Positions 42,762-52,763 of a stretch of DNA of 64,000 nt are shown here, piece after piece (position 1 is the first letter of the stretch; the number at the start of each line of letters is the position of its first letter). The position numbers and the translations under genes were made by a program. Under the pieces are notes generated by a model. The model was given only the letters and a program-made list of their open reading frames with translations, searched no databases and was not told the DNA's origin. Source of the stretch: an uncultured Gemmatimonadota bacterium (GTDB lineage Bacteria; Gemmatimonadota; Gemmatimonadetes; Gemmatimonadales; Gemmatimonadaceae); the NCBI GenBank assembly GCA_902826615.1, contig CADEFN010000002.1, positions 372,001-436,000 on the forward strand, given 5' to 3'.

Positions 42762-44168
42762 ATGACTCACATGACCATCAAGACGCGATTCACGCGTGAG
42801 ATGCGCCGGGCCAGCGTCGCGGGCCTTGCCATCCTGGCACTAGGGGCTTGCAGCGAACTTCGCGAAGATCTCCTGGCAGCTGACGATCCAGATGTGATTT
42901 CACCGGACGCGGTGAAGTCAGCCGCCGGCGCCGAGGCGCAGCGCACGGGAGCACTGAGCCGGTTGCGCGACATCGGACCTGGAGGGGGTGGCAGCAATGG
43001 CACCGTCTGGACACAGGCAGGCCTGCTCGTGGACGAATGGAAATCGAGCAACACCTTCTCGCAGCACAACGACACGGACGAGCGCAAAAACCAGGACAAC
43101 AACAGCGTTGCCTTGGCCATGCTGCGGTCGCTCTACCGCGCCCGCACGTCGTCGTACGAGGCGATCAACGGACTCCGGGAGTTCAAGCCGACGCCCGCCT
43201 CGAGCGTTGGGCAGATGTACCTGATCCTTGCCTACGCAGAGATGTCTCTCGCAGAAAACTTCTGCAACGGCATTCCGCTGGGTGATGCGTCTACTGGCGT
43301 GATCCTGTACGGACCGCCACTCAGCAACGTCGCCGTCTACAACGTGGCGCTGGCGCACGCGGACAGCGGCCTGGCGCTGTCCTCGGCGGCGGATGCCGCA
43401 ACCGTCGCCATTCGGAATGCGCTGCTCATCAACAAGGCACGGATCCTGGTCAACCTGGGACGGTTCTCGGACGTTAACGCCGTGGTATCAGGCGTTCCCA
43501 CGAACTACCGATTCAACGCGACATTCGCAGTGACGTCGGGCGACAACGCTCTCTGGAGCATCAACACCAGCCAGAAGCGTTTCGTGGTGGGGGACTCCGT
43601 CGATCCGGCAGGACGCATTCTGAACGCGATTCCGTTCGTTTCCTCACGAGACCCACGAATTCCCACGGTTGGGACGTCAACCGGCACCTCACCAGCGGGC
43701 CGTGGCTTTGACAACCAGACCAACTTCGTGCAGCAGAACTTGTTCGGGCGCTCCGACCCGATGCCGTATCTCTCCGGGGTGGATGCCCGCCTGTACGAGG
43801 CCGAAGTGCTGCTGCGCGCGGACAACTACACGGGGATGATGACGATCCTCAACGCCCTGCGCGCCGCACCCCAGAACCTCGGGGCCATCACCACGCCCGC
43901 CATGGCCGCACTCCCCGTGCCGACCACCAAGGACGCGGCGATCGATCTCTACTTCCGCGAGAAAGCCTTCTGGACATTCTCACGCGGTATGCGCCTCCCC
44001 GACCTGCGCCGCCTGATGCGGCAGTATGGTCGCACCGAAGCGCAGGTGTTCCCGCGCGGAACGTTCTTCAAGACCAACCAGCCCTACGGCACCGACGTCA
44101 ACTTCCCGATCTTCCGCGAGGAGTTGACCAATCCGGAGTTCACCGGCTGCACGGACCGGAACGCTTAG
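42762..44168 (+). CDS. SusD/RagB-type outer-surface lipoprotein
   Basis: 468 residues. A signal peptide with lipobox LALGAC (Cys near residue 32) precedes the helical SusD fold. TPR-like helices include NGLREFKPT and MYLILAYAEMSLAENFCNG, and the conserved C-terminal block is GVDARLYEAEVLL, YFREKAFWTFSRG, RLPDLRRLMRQYGR and GTDVNFPI. It caps the SusC barrel and captures ligand. ATG 42762 is preferred over a GTG nine bases upstream. The stop TAG (44166-44168) lies in the left end of a palindromic repeat, so the last residues may have been altered by it. Confidence 0.93.
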   Translation: MTHMTIKTRFTREMRRASVAGLAILALGACSELREDLLAADDPDVISPDAVKSAAGAEAQRTGALSRLRDIGPGGGGSNGTVWTQAGLLVDEWKSSNTFSQHNDTDERKNQDNNSVALAMLRSLYRARTSSYEAINGLREFKPTPASSVGQMYLILAYAEMSLAENFCNGIPLGDASTGVILYGPPLSNVAVYNVALAHADSGLALSSAADAATVAIRNALLINKARILVNLGRFSDVNAVVSGVPTNYRFNATFAVTSGDNALWSINTSQKRFVVGDSVDPAGRILNAIPFVSSRDPRIPTVGTSTGTSPAGRGFDNQTNFVQQNLFGRSDPMPYLSGVDARLYEAEVLLRADNYTGMMTILNALRAAPQNLGAITTPAMAALPVPTTKDAAIDLYFREKAFWTFSRGMRLPDLRRLMRQYGRTEAQVFPRGTFFKTNQPYGTDVNFPIFREELTNPEFTGCTDRNA

Positions 44169-44252
44169 GGGCAGAAGCACGGGAGGCACGGGAAGCACGA
44201 GGGACCTCCTACCGTGCTTCTCGTGCCTCTCGTGCTTCCCGTGCCTCTGCTG
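44165..44252. repeat. Palindromic 9-nt-unit repeat element, copy 3
   Basis: It starts TTAGGGGCAGA and runs as AAGCACGGG/AGGCACGGG units, a loop, then complementary units. A perfect 19-bp stem joins 44183-44201 and 44229-44247. Convergent susD and sigma-factor genes both end inside it: TAG of susD in its left end and the sigma TAG (44211-44209) in its loop. Probable bidirectional terminator. Confidence 0.87.
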
Positions 44253-45471
44253 TGAGCCGCCGACGCAGAAAGCGGCGCTCCGGGCCCTGCGTTGCCAGCT
44301 CCAGGGCGCGTTGATACGAGAGACAGGCTTCCTCGCGCCGGCCAAGCCTCCGCAGCAGGTCGGCTCGCGCGGAGTGGGCGTGTGCATACGACGCCAACTC
44401 CCCTCCCTCCAGCAGCTTGTCGATCAACTGCAGCCCCAACTCCATCTCCCCAGCCATCGCCTTGGCCACCGCCCGATTGAGGGCGATCACCGCCCCGCCC
44501 TGCACCCGCATCAACACGTCGTACCATCCCACAATTTCGCGCCACTCGGTCTCCGAAGCCGTGCGCGCCCGTGCGTGCACTGCCGCAATCGCCGCCTGCA
44601 CGGTGTACACTCCCACCCGCCCGCTGCCTAACGCGCGCTCCACGAGTGCCAGGCCCTCGGCCACCTGCTCGCTCTTCCACAGGCTCCGGTCCTGATCTTC
44701 CAGCAGCACCAGGTCACCCTCCACATCCGTACGTGCGTCACGCCGGGCATCGTGCAGCAGCATCAGCGCCAGCAGGCCCCGCGACTCGGCGTCGCCGGTC
44801 AACTCCACCAGCAGTCGGCCAAGCCGAATGGCCTCGCCCGCCAGGTCCGCACGTGTGACCGACTCCCCGGACGACGCCGAGTACCCTTCATTGAACACCA
44901 GATACACGGTGTGCAGCACGGAATCGAGGCGAGCAGGAAACTCCGCCGGTTCGGGCACCACGTACGGAATGCCGGCATCGCGGATTTTCGCCTTGGCCCG
45001 CACGATGCGTTGTGCCATGGTCGGCGCTGGCACCAGAAAGGCCCGCGCGATTTCCTCGGTGGTCAGGCCACAAATGGTGCGCAGCGTGAGTGCCACCTGG
45101 GCGTCCTGCGCCAGCGCGGGGTGACAACAGGTGAAGACCAGCCGCAGCTGATCGTCGCCGAACCCGCGCTCACTCACCGGCACCGGCTCGACGCTCCCCG
45201 AGAGTTCGGCGGCCACCTGCACCAGCTTGGCGTCGTGCACGGCGCGGCGTCGCAAAACGTCGAGGGCGCGGAACCGGCCCGCCGACACCAGCCACGCGAC
45301 GGGATTCGCCGGCACTCCCTCGTCGGGCCACTGCTGCACGGCAGCCGCAAAGGCGTCGTGCAACGCCTCCTCGGCGCGGTCAAAATCGCCGAGGAGACGA
45401 ATGAGTGTGGCCAAAACCTTGCGCGAGTCGGCGCGATAGAGCTGATCGAGCTGCTCGCGAACATCTGTCAT
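44209..45471 (-). CDS. ECF sigma factor of the ECF42 type with C-terminal TPR-like extension
   Basis: 420 residues. Sigma region 2 is at about 5-75 (RLLGDFDRAEEALHDAFAAA, VAWLVSAGRFRALDVLRRR) and region 4 at about 110-165 (TICGLTTEEIARAFLV, MAQRIVRAKAKI). The long extension (about 180-405) has the family signature YLVFNEGYSASSG, then TPR-like helices, as in the DUF6596 class. ECF42 factors are typically encoded with YCII/DGPF proteins, as here, 16 bases upstream. The last dozen residues (EAREAREAREAR) are translated palindromic repeat, so the ancestral stop was probably a little earlier. ATG 45471. Confidence 0.9.
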   Translation of the reverse strand: MTDVREQLDQLYRADSRKVLATLIRLLGDFDRAEEALHDAFAAAVQQWPDEGVPANPVAWLVSAGRFRALDVLRRRAVHDAKLVQVAAELSGSVEPVPVSERGFGDDQLRLVFTCCHPALAQDAQVALTLRTICGLTTEEIARAFLVPAPTMAQRIVRAKAKIRDAGIPYVVPEPAEFPARLDSVLHTVYLVFNEGYSASSGESVTRADLAGEAIRLGRLLVELTGDAESRGLLALMLLHDARRDARTDVEGDLVLLEDQDRSLWKSEQVAEGLALVERALGSGRVGVYTVQAAIAAVHARARTASETEWREIVGWYDVLMRVQGGAVIALNRAVAKAMAGEMELGLQLIDKLLEGGELASYAHAHSARADLLRRLGRREEACLSYQRALELATQGPERRFLRRRLTAEAREAREAREAR

Positions 45472-45487
45472 GGCGCCGACGCCCGAG

Positions 45488-45853
45488 TTACTTGTGTGCC
45501 TGCTGGGAGAAATCCACCACAGGGCGAATCTCCACACTGCCCAGGCGGCATCCCGGAATTCGCGAGGCAATCTGAATGGCCTCGTTGAGGTCTTTCGCGT
45601 CGATCAGGTAGAAGCCGCCGAGTTGTTCCTTGGTTTCGGCGAACGGCCCATCGGTCGTCTGGAGCTTGCCACCACGGATTCGCAGTGTGGTCGCCGTGGC
45701 GGTCGGATGTAACGCCTCACCCGCCTTGTAGTGGCCGCTGTTCTTGATGTCACTGGTGAACGTGAAGTACTCGGCCATGATCTTGTCGCCCTCGGTTTCC
45801 ATGATCTTGGCCGTCTCGGCATGGTTCTCGTAAATCAGGCACACGTAACGCAT
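45488..45853 (-). CDS. YCII/DGPF-domain protein, partner of ECF42 sigma factor
   Basis: 121 residues: MRYVCLIYENH start, TLRIRGGKLQTTDGPFAETKEQLGGFYLI (DGPF motif) and an IASRIPGCRLGSVEIRPV end. Ferredoxin-like alpha/beta fold of the PhnB/YCII-related family. Such genes are regularly cotranscribed with ECF42 sigma factors and are thought to be their regulators or targets. ATG 45853 is preferred; ATG 45865 would add four residues. Confidence 0.9.
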   Translation of the reverse strand: MRYVCLIYENHAETAKIMETEGDKIMAEYFTFTSDIKNSGHYKAGEALHPTATATTLRIRGGKLQTTDGPFAETKEQLGGFYLIDAKDLNEAIQIASRIPGCRLGSVEIRPVVDFSQQAHK

Positions 45854-45919
45854 CGCTGACTCCATGAGTGGAAGGTTCGGCAAGTAGTCGAACGAGGCCG
45901 GGGGGTTTCGACAGGCCCC

Positions 45920-48346
45920 TCAGTTTTCGTTTCGGAGGGACACCATGGGATCGACGCGGGCCCCCCGCCGGGCGGGGAGATAACTCGCCGCGGCACAGAC
46001 CACGAGCACGATGACCGCGACGAGTGCCAGCGGAAGGATCTCGGTCGGGCGGGTGTCATACAGAAGGGGCTTGAGCCACGCACCCGTGGCTTGTGCCGCG
46101 ACAATGCCCACCAGGGCCGCTATCGCCCCCAGGCGAAGCCCGTGCCCCACCACGGAACGCCGGACGCGGGCAGGGGTGGCGCCGAGCGCCAGGCGAACTC
46201 CCAGTTCCTTCGTGCGCATTCGCACCCTTGTGCCAATCACCCCAAAGAGACCCACTGCGGCGAGGCATAATGCTGCAGATCCGAAGAGTGTCAGCACCAG
46301 GGCGTTCGTTCGGGGAATGGCACGCGGCCCGTCAAGCAGTTCCTGAAGTGACGCCACATTGGTCACCACGACGGACGCATCCTCCTCGACAACCGCACGC
46401 CGAATCGACGCCGAGATGGCGTCCGCGGGGAGTGCAGTGCGGATGAGGAGCGTAGTGGGCGAGATGGGGAATGGCGATTGCGCGAGTGGGAAGTAAATGG
46501 TGGGGCGCGCCACTTCGAGCTCGCGGTACCGGGTGTCGGGCACCACTCCGATCACTTCGAGCTCCCCACCTGGGCCGCGGAGCCGTCCACCCAGCGCGTT
46601 CCCAGCCGGCCAATAGTGCCGCGCCACCGACTGACTTACCACCACCACCCGGAGCGCCCCTTCGCGATCGGCGTCGGTGAAGGTGCGCCCCTGAATCGGG
46701 CGGATCGCGAGCGCGTCGAAGTACTCGGCACCGACAATTTCGAAGTTCGAAATGGGGTTGGTTGCTCGCGCGACATCGTCCTGATCGGGGAGCACCGCTC
46801 GACCATCAATCCCGCCGCCAGCGCCGATGAATGGGACATTGAGCACGGGTGTCACCGTCTCGATCGACGGCATACCCGCGATGCGCGTCGTGAGGCGTTC
46901 GAGCGTCAGGCGCCGTGACGCGGGATCGCCAGGGGACCCGCTGGGAAAGGCCAGTTGCACGGCCAGCAGTCGCGACGCGTCGAAGGCCAGCGGGATCTGC
47001 GTCAATCGATAGAAGGAGCCAATGACGAGGACCGCCACAATGAGCGACGCGGCAGCAAGCGCGACCTGCGCGCCCACAAGTCCGTCGGTGAGCCAGCGTG
47101 TGCGCCGATCGGTGCCGGCCCGTGCACCCGCCCGCAGTGCATCGTTGGTCTCGACTCTGGCCGAATGAACGAGACTGGTCACACCGGAGACGCCAAGTGC
47201 CACCAGGGTGGATGCCAGTGCAATGGCGATGGTCCATCCGCCGACGTGCAGCTCCTCGAGGCGCGGGATACTCGCCGGCACAACCCGCAGAAATGCCGCG
47301 ACGATGACTCCGCCAAGCCACCAGCCCATGATCCCACCCACGATCACCGGCAGGGCCGCGTCCGCGAACATCTGCCGCGCTAGGTGACGCCGTGTGGCCC
47401 CCAGCGCCTGCCGCACCGCAAACTCGCGTACCCGCCCAATGCTGCGGACGAGATGCAGGTTGGCCACATTCGCCGCGCTGATCAACAGCAGCAGAACAGC
47501 CACCACACTCAACACCACCATGGCAGGTCGTGCGCTCCCCAGCGCCACGTCGGTCAGGGGCGCCACAAAACCGCGGAGTTCTCGCTCTATCGACGGTGCG
47601 CCGGGTCTGCCGAAGAACTCACTCAGCTCACGGCGGGCCTGATCCATGCTCCCGTTAGGCGCGAGCCGTGCGAGCATGTCGACTTCATTCTCCGCCATCT
47701 CGCGGAACCCGCCTGCCGCACTCCACGCCGTGAGCGGGGCCCACACCTCAGTGCCGCGCGGATACTCCAGCCCGGGGGGCATCACCCCAACTACCTGGTG
47801 CTGCCGACCATCGCTGATCACCTCCACCGTCTTCCCGACCACCGCCGAGTCGCCGCCAAATCGGTCGCGCCAGGTGCGATACGTCAGCACCACCACCGGC
47901 GCGGCGCCGGGGAGGTCGTCCTGCTGACCAAAGGCACGCCCCAGCAACGGCCGGCTTCCAAGGACATCGAAGTACGTGCCCCCCACCAACGAGGTCTTGA
48001 GTTGCAGCACACGGTCGCCGGCACGCACCGCCACCGGCGACGCCCCGCGAAAGGCAAAGGTCGCGACCGCGTCGAGCGATGGCGCACGCTGGACAAACTC
48101 GCGAACCCAGGGCACCGTGACGGGGACGTTCGCAAAGCCACCATCCCGCCGCTCGCCCCACATCACCACCAGACGCTGCTGATCGCGCACGGGGAAGGGA
48201 CGCCACATCAGCGCATCGGCCACCGTGAGTGCGGCCGTCGACACACCAACACCTAACGCGATGGTGGCGATCGCGGTAATGCTGTGCGCGGGCGCACGCA
48301 CGGCAACGCGGATGGCGTCCCCAATCCACCGGAGTCCGCCACTCAT
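45920..48346 (-). CDS. ADOP/MacB-like permease without PadR or N-terminal ADOP domain
   Basis: 808 residues. It begins almost directly with the first TM helix (SITAIATIALGVGVSTAALTV), so it lacks the ~60-residue helical ADOP domain seen in the permeases at 4640, 27991 and 57140. Two MacB-PCD/FtsX units follow, with LLLISAANVANLHLVRSIGR, RTKELGVRLALGATPARV and a C-terminal RRGARVDPMVSLRNEN. No PadR gene precedes it; upstream are the P450 and downstream the YCII/sigma pair, all on the minus strand. Confidence 0.87.
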   Translation of the reverse strand: MSGGLRWIGDAIRVAVRAPAHSITAIATIALGVGVSTAALTVADALMWRPFPVRDQQRLVVMWGERRDGGFANVPVTVPWVREFVQRAPSLDAVATFAFRGASPVAVRAGDRVLQLKTSLVGGTYFDVLGSRPLLGRAFGQQDDLPGAAPVVVLTYRTWRDRFGGDSAVVGKTVEVISDGRQHQVVGVMPPGLEYPRGTEVWAPLTAWSAAGGFREMAENEVDMLARLAPNGSMDQARRELSEFFGRPGAPSIERELRGFVAPLTDVALGSARPAMVVLSVVAVLLLLISAANVANLHLVRSIGRVREFAVRQALGATRRHLARQMFADAALPVIVGGIMGWWLGGVIVAAFLRVVPASIPRLEELHVGGWTIAIALASTLVALGVSGVTSLVHSARVETNDALRAGARAGTDRRTRWLTDGLVGAQVALAAASLIVAVLVIGSFYRLTQIPLAFDASRLLAVQLAFPSGSPGDPASRRLTLERLTTRIAGMPSIETVTPVLNVPFIGAGGGIDGRAVLPDQDDVARATNPISNFEIVGAEYFDALAIRPIQGRTFTDADREGALRVVVVSQSVARHYWPAGNALGGRLRGPGGELEVIGVVPDTRYRELEVARPTIYFPLAQSPFPISPTTLLIRTALPADAISASIRRAVVEEDASVVVTNVASLQELLDGPRAIPRTNALVLTLFGSAALCLAAVGLFGVIGTRVRMRTKELGVRLALGATPARVRRSVVGHGLRLGAIAALVGIVAAQATGAWLKPLLYDTRPTEILPLALVAVIVLVVCAAASYLPARRGARVDPMVSLRNEN

Positions 48347-48377
48347 GGGTCACTCACCCAGGGATGGCGACCGCCAC

Positions 48378-49556
48378 TCACCAGCGTACTCGGAGCGTCG
48401 GGGGCTTTCGGAACTCATGCCCCGCCGGGTACGACGGATGGTCAGCATCCAGCGCGAGTCCGGGGAACGCCGAGAGCAGCGCCGAGATGGCAGTGCGCGC
48501 CTCGAGTCGCGCAAGCGCGGCGCCAAGACAGAAATGCCGGCCGAAGCCGAAGGTCAGGTGTGGCGTCGTCTCCGCCCGAAATGGATCGTAGCGATCGGGA
48601 TCGGCATAATGCGCGGGATCGCGATTGGCGCCCCCGATCATGCACTGCACAATGGCGCCCTCCGGAATGTGCACGCCATCCAGCATCAGGTCGTCGTTGA
48701 CATACCGGCTGCACGTTTGCACCGCCGGCTCCCAGCGAAGGGACTCCTCGATACATCGGTCGAGGGTGTCCGCATTGGCGCGCGCCTCAGGCAGCAGATG
48801 CGGATGACTCAGCATGGCCCAGAGTGCATTGGTGATCGCCGCCTCCGTGGTCTCGATCCCGCCGAACAGCACAATGAGCGCGTTCGAGCCAATCTCGTCG
48901 TCGTCGAGCAGGCGCGGATGCGCGCGAGCCAGCTCGTGCAGCAGCGACGTGGCCCCGGCGTCGGGCGCTGCGAGGATGGGTGCGATGGAGGCGCGAAAGG
49001 CCAGCGCGGCAGCATGCGCGCGCAGTTGCGTGGCAGGTGATCCCTCGTAGCTGGCGAGCGCGTCAGCGAAGGCGTCGTACCACTCGCGCAGACGCTGATC
49101 GTTGCCTGGAGCCAGCCCCAGGACTCGCGCCACGGTGGCCACCGCGACCGGTGCCGCAAACCGGGCGCGAAGGTCGGCGCTATCGCCGCTTGTCAGCTGA
49201 GCGACCTGTTCGTGGACGATCGAGGCGACGAGGGGCGCCATCCCCTCCACGGCCCGCGCATTGAAGGGAGGCGCGCACGCCGACTTGTACCGCCGCTGCT
49301 GCTCTCCTTCGGTTGACAACATCTGGGGCCCGAAGGTGTCGCGAATGGGAGACTGATCGCTGTCCGTCCGAAAGTGCTGGGAATCCCGGAGCACTTCCAT
49401 GATCAGATCGCGACTGGTCACCAGCCACTGCCCGAATGATGCGGCCCAGGTGACCGGTTCCTTCTCCCGCAACCGGTGCAGCACCGGGTACGGATTGGCG
49501 GACAGCTCGGCCAGCGTTACCGCGGCCCCGAGTGGGAAACGCGCGATGTCAGGCAC
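48378..49556 (-). CDS. Bacterial cytochrome P450
   Basis: 392 residues, soluble class. The I-helix is IVLFGGIETTEAAI (GGxET, a variant of the oxygen-activating AGxxT), the K-helix ExxR is EESLRWEP, and the heme loop is FGFGRHFCLGAALARLEA with ligand Cys343. Length and lack of an N-terminal anchor fit CYP1xx-type bacterial enzymes that need a separate ferredoxin and reductase; none is in the window. GTG start at 49556. Substrate unknown. It is divergent from the Asp-box gene over 126 bases. Confidence 0.93.
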   Translation of the reverse strand: MPDIARFPLGAAVTLAELSANPYPVLHRLREKEPVTWAASFGQWLVTSRDLIMEVLRDSQHFRTDSDQSPIRDTFGPQMLSTEGEQQRRYKSACAPPFNARAVEGMAPLVASIVHEQVAQLTSGDSADLRARFAAPVAVATVARVLGLAPGNDQRLREWYDAFADALASYEGSPATQLRAHAAALAFRASIAPILAAPDAGATSLLHELARAHPRLLDDDEIGSNALIVLFGGIETTEAAITNALWAMLSHPHLLPEARANADTLDRCIEESLRWEPAVQTCSRYVNDDLMLDGVHIPEGAIVQCMIGGANRDPAHYADPDRYDPFRAETTPHLTFGFGRHFCLGAALARLEARTAISALLSAFPGLALDADHPSYPAGHEFRKPPTLRVRW

Positions 49557-49682
49557 GTGGTGGCTTCGTTAGGTATGACGGGGAGGGCCGGGAGAAGCTA
49601 CAGCCGGTACCGGGAAAGGGCCAACCACTCTTTCCGGATGACGCCCCGGATCACACATTCGGGCTTTCCTCCCCCGGCATCG

Positions 49683-52600
49683 ATGCGACATCTCCTCCTC
49701 TCTCTGACCCTCCTCCTCCCGGCCACCGCCGCCGCGCAGGACCTGGGTGCCCTGCCCTGGCGTCACATCGGTCCCGCCTCGTTCGGCGGACGTATCGACG
49801 ATGTCGAAGCCGTACCAGGAAAGCCCTCCACCGTCTTTGTGGGCACGGCCGGCGGTGGGGTCTTCCGTTCCACCAACGCGGGCACGACATGGACGCCGGT
49901 CTTCGACCGCGATGGACGCTCTACCTCCATCGGCGACATCGCCATTGCGCCGAGTGACCCGAACATTGTCTGGGTTGGCACGGGCGAGCCTAACAACCGG
50001 CAAAGCTCCACTTGGGGTGACGGCATTTATCGCTCCCTCGATGGTGGAACGAGCTGGACCCACATGGGCCTTGCCAATACGCATCATATCGGGCGCGTCG
50101 TGATCCATCCGCGTGATCCCTCGGTGGTCTTTGTCGCGGCGCTCGGTCACCTCTGGGGTGCCAATGCCGATCGCGGGTTGTATCGCACCCGCGACGCCGG
50201 ACGCACCTGGAGCAAGGTCCTCGGCGTCAACGAGTTCACGGGCGCGGTGGATGTGGCCATGGACCCCGATGGACGCACACTCTACGCCGCCATGTACCAG
50301 CGGCAACGCACCGGCTTCGGCTTTGTAGGTGGAGGACCGGGAAGTGGCTTGTATCGCTCCCTCGATGGCGGTGACACCTGGCAGCGGATCACTGAGGGAC
50401 TGCCGGGTGGCACCATCGGACGTATTGGCCTCGCCATCGCGCCGAGTCAGCCATCCACGGTGTACGCCATCGTCGAAAGCCGGCAGGGTGGTGTATTTCG
50501 TTCCGACGATCGCGGTGCCACATGGCGCAAGATGAACTCGCTGAATCCGCGCCCGATGTATTACTCGCAGATTCGCGTTGACCCGCAGCATCCCGACCGC
50601 GTGTGGGTACTCGGCACATACGTCCATCTCTCTATTGACGGTGGCAAGACATTCACCACCGATAACACGGGCGACCGGATTCATGTGGACCACCACGCCC
50701 TCTGGATCAATCCATCCGACGGCCAGCACATGATCCTCGGCAACGACGGCGGGTTGTACTTCACCTGGGACGGCGCCCGCAACTGGGACTTTGTCGACAA
50801 CCTCCCCATCGGCCAGTTCTACGACATCGACGTCGACGATCGCGACCCGTACTACATCTACGGCGGCGCGCAGGACAATGGCACCTGGGGTGTGCCGATC
50901 AGGACCTACAACGGCGTCGGCATCATGAACTCCGATGTCATCAACATCGCGTATGGCGATGGCTTCTACACCGTCACCGATCCCGCCGACCCGCGTTACA
51001 TCTACGCCAATTCGCAAAGCGGACGTGCCTATCGTGTACACCTCGGCACCCGCGAAGAACGGGGCATTCGCCCTGTCTCCACCGATGCCAAGGAGGAGTA
51101 TCGCTTCAACTGGAGCACGCCAATGCACCGGTCGCCGCACGACGCGAAGACGGTGTACTACGGTGGCAACAAACTCTTCCGCTCACGTGATGCCGGTCAG
51201 ACGTGGGATGAGGTGAGCCCCGATCTCACCCGCAAACTCGACTGGAAGAAGCTCCCCATCATGGGCATGGTGCGTGACTCCACCACACTCTCGCGCGACG
51301 ATGGTGTGAGCGACTACGGCACGATTACATCCATCGCCGAGTCGCCGAAGACAGCGGGCCTCATCCTCGTGGGCACCGACGACGGCAATGTGCAGCTGAC
51401 AAACGACGCTGGACGCACCTGGACCGACATCACGTCGCGCTTCAAGCTGCCGGGAGCTCGCTGGGTGAGCCGTGTGTTATGGTCGTCGCATGATGCACGA
51501 ACGGCCTACACCACGTTTGACGGCCACTACGACGATGACATGACGCCCTGGGTCTTCAAGACCACCGATGGCGGCACCACCTGGACCCCAATTGCGGGCA
51601 ACCTCCCGGCTGGCCACTCCATCAAGGCACTCGAGGAACATCCCGTCGGCAGCGCGACACTCTTTGCCGGCACGGAGTTCGGGCTCTATGTCACCTTTGA
51701 TGGTGGCCGCACATGGACTCACGTGGGCGGCAATGTGCCACGTGTGCGTGTTGACGACATCGCCATTCACCCGAAGACCCACGACCTCGTGCTCGGCACA
51801 CATGGGCGGAGCATCATTGTCCTCGACGACATCGGGCTTATGAACAAGGGAGCCCCCACCGTCGGCGCCGGAGATGCACAGCTCTACCCCATCCGGGCAA
51901 CTCGGCAGCGCTACATCACGCGGATCCTCCCCACTCCGGGCGCGCGCAACTTTCAGGCGCCCAACCCTGCCGAAGGGGCCCTCATCACCTATGCGTTAGG
52001 CACGGGTGGGGCAGCAGACACCACCGCGCGCATCACCGTCGCCGACGCTTCCGGGCGGACAGTTCGCACCATGAGTGTGTCGGCGTCAGCGGGGTTGCAC
52101 CGCACCAACTGGGACCTGCACTATGATCGGTCACCTGGCGTGAAGGACGAAGATGAAGGGTGGTTCGGTGTGCCAAAGGGGACGTGGGTACTCCCGGGGC
52201 GCTACACCGTAACGCTGGCGGCGCGTGGCAGGCAGGTGAGCCAGACGGTAGAGGTACAGCCTGACAACCGCCTCGAGGTTGTCGCGGCCGCTCCGGCTGA
52301 GCGGCATACGGCATCGGTACGTCTGGCGGCGCTGCAGAAGTCATTCAACGATGGCGTGCAGCTTCATCAGAAGATGAGCGCTGAGCGCAAACGCATCGAA
52401 GACGCCATCAAGGATCAACCCGCACGCCGCGATTCACTGGCAGCGATCATGCGGTCCGTGACCACCGAGCTCGATTCTCTCGGTCGCCGCTTTGGCGCAG
52501 GCTTTGGTGGTCCCAAGTTCAGCTATCTCGATCTCGACGGCGCGATGCAGGCGTCGAGCACGGGACCGACGGTGGCGCAACTCCGCACCCTCGATCAGCT

Positions 52601-52724
52601 CTCGACACGGCTGCGCGAGGATCTCACCCATCTCAACACGCTGCTTGCCGGTGCCTTCGCCGATTTGCAGCGCCGCGGGTCCGGAGTGGTCACGGCGCTC
52701 ACGGCCGTTGCCATGCCGCAATAG
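49683..52724 (+). CDS. Secreted sortilin/Vps10-like Asp-box beta-propeller protein
   Basis: 1013 residues. Signal peptide about 1-19 (LLLSLTLLLPATAAAQ). At least nine Asp-box motifs (SxDxGxTW) are readable: STNAGTTW, SLDGGTSW, TRDAGRTW, SLDGGDTW, SDDRGATW, SRDAGQTW, TNDAGRTW, TTDGGTTW, TFDGGRTW. They form one or two beta-propellers over about residues 25-720. A C-terminal beta domain (about 740-880) and a helical tail (about 885-1010, FNDGVQLHQKMSAERKRIED) follow. No sialidase catalytic set is recognisable, so binding or an uncharacterised hydrolase role is likelier. Start at the signal-peptide ATG. Confidence 0.88.
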   Translation: MRHLLLSLTLLLPATAAAQDLGALPWRHIGPASFGGRIDDVEAVPGKPSTVFVGTAGGGVFRSTNAGTTWTPVFDRDGRSTSIGDIAIAPSDPNIVWVGTGEPNNRQSSTWGDGIYRSLDGGTSWTHMGLANTHHIGRVVIHPRDPSVVFVAALGHLWGANADRGLYRTRDAGRTWSKVLGVNEFTGAVDVAMDPDGRTLYAAMYQRQRTGFGFVGGGPGSGLYRSLDGGDTWQRITEGLPGGTIGRIGLAIAPSQPSTVYAIVESRQGGVFRSDDRGATWRKMNSLNPRPMYYSQIRVDPQHPDRVWVLGTYVHLSIDGGKTFTTDNTGDRIHVDHHALWINPSDGQHMILGNDGGLYFTWDGARNWDFVDNLPIGQFYDIDVDDRDPYYIYGGAQDNGTWGVPIRTYNGVGIMNSDVINIAYGDGFYTVTDPADPRYIYANSQSGRAYRVHLGTREERGIRPVSTDAKEEYRFNWSTPMHRSPHDAKTVYYGGNKLFRSRDAGQTWDEVSPDLTRKLDWKKLPIMGMVRDSTTLSRDDGVSDYGTITSIAESPKTAGLILVGTDDGNVQLTNDAGRTWTDITSRFKLPGARWVSRVLWSSHDARTAYTTFDGHYDDDMTPWVFKTTDGGTTWTPIAGNLPAGHSIKALEEHPVGSATLFAGTEFGLYVTFDGGRTWTHVGGNVPRVRVDDIAIHPKTHDLVLGTHGRSIIVLDDIGLMNKGAPTVGAGDAQLYPIRATRQRYITRILPTPGARNFQAPNPAEGALITYALGTGGAADTTARITVADASGRTVRTMSVSASAGLHRTNWDLHYDRSPGVKDEDEGWFGVPKGTWVLPGRYTVTLAARGRQVSQTVEVQPDNRLEVVAAAPAERHTASVRLAALQKSFNDGVQLHQKMSAERKRIEDAIKDQPARRDSLAAIMRSVTTELDSLGRRFGAGFGGPKFSYLDLDGAMQASSTGPTVAQLRTLDQLSTRLREDLTHLNTLLAGAFADLQRRGSGVVTALTAVAMPQ

Positions 52725-52730
52725 CGGCAC

Positions 52731-52761
52731 TGCGGGGGCCAGTGTCTTTCCTGGCCCCGCA
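52731..52761. terminator. Bidirectional terminator-like hairpin
   Basis: TGCGGGGGCCAG (52731-52742) pairs with CTGGCCCCGCA (52751-52761) with one bulged G and an 8-base loop. It fills the 39-base gap between two convergent genes. Confidence 0.75.
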
Positions 52762-52763
52762 AC

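Noticed and set aside
44209-44260. EAR repeats of the sigma factor as a coiled-coil domain
   Set aside because: They are the translation of the intergenic 9-nt repeat, whose other copies lie outside genes.
49569-51140. 523-codon open frame antisense to the Asp-box gene
   Set aside because: Arises from the biased third positions of the Asp-box repeats; no domain or start signal.
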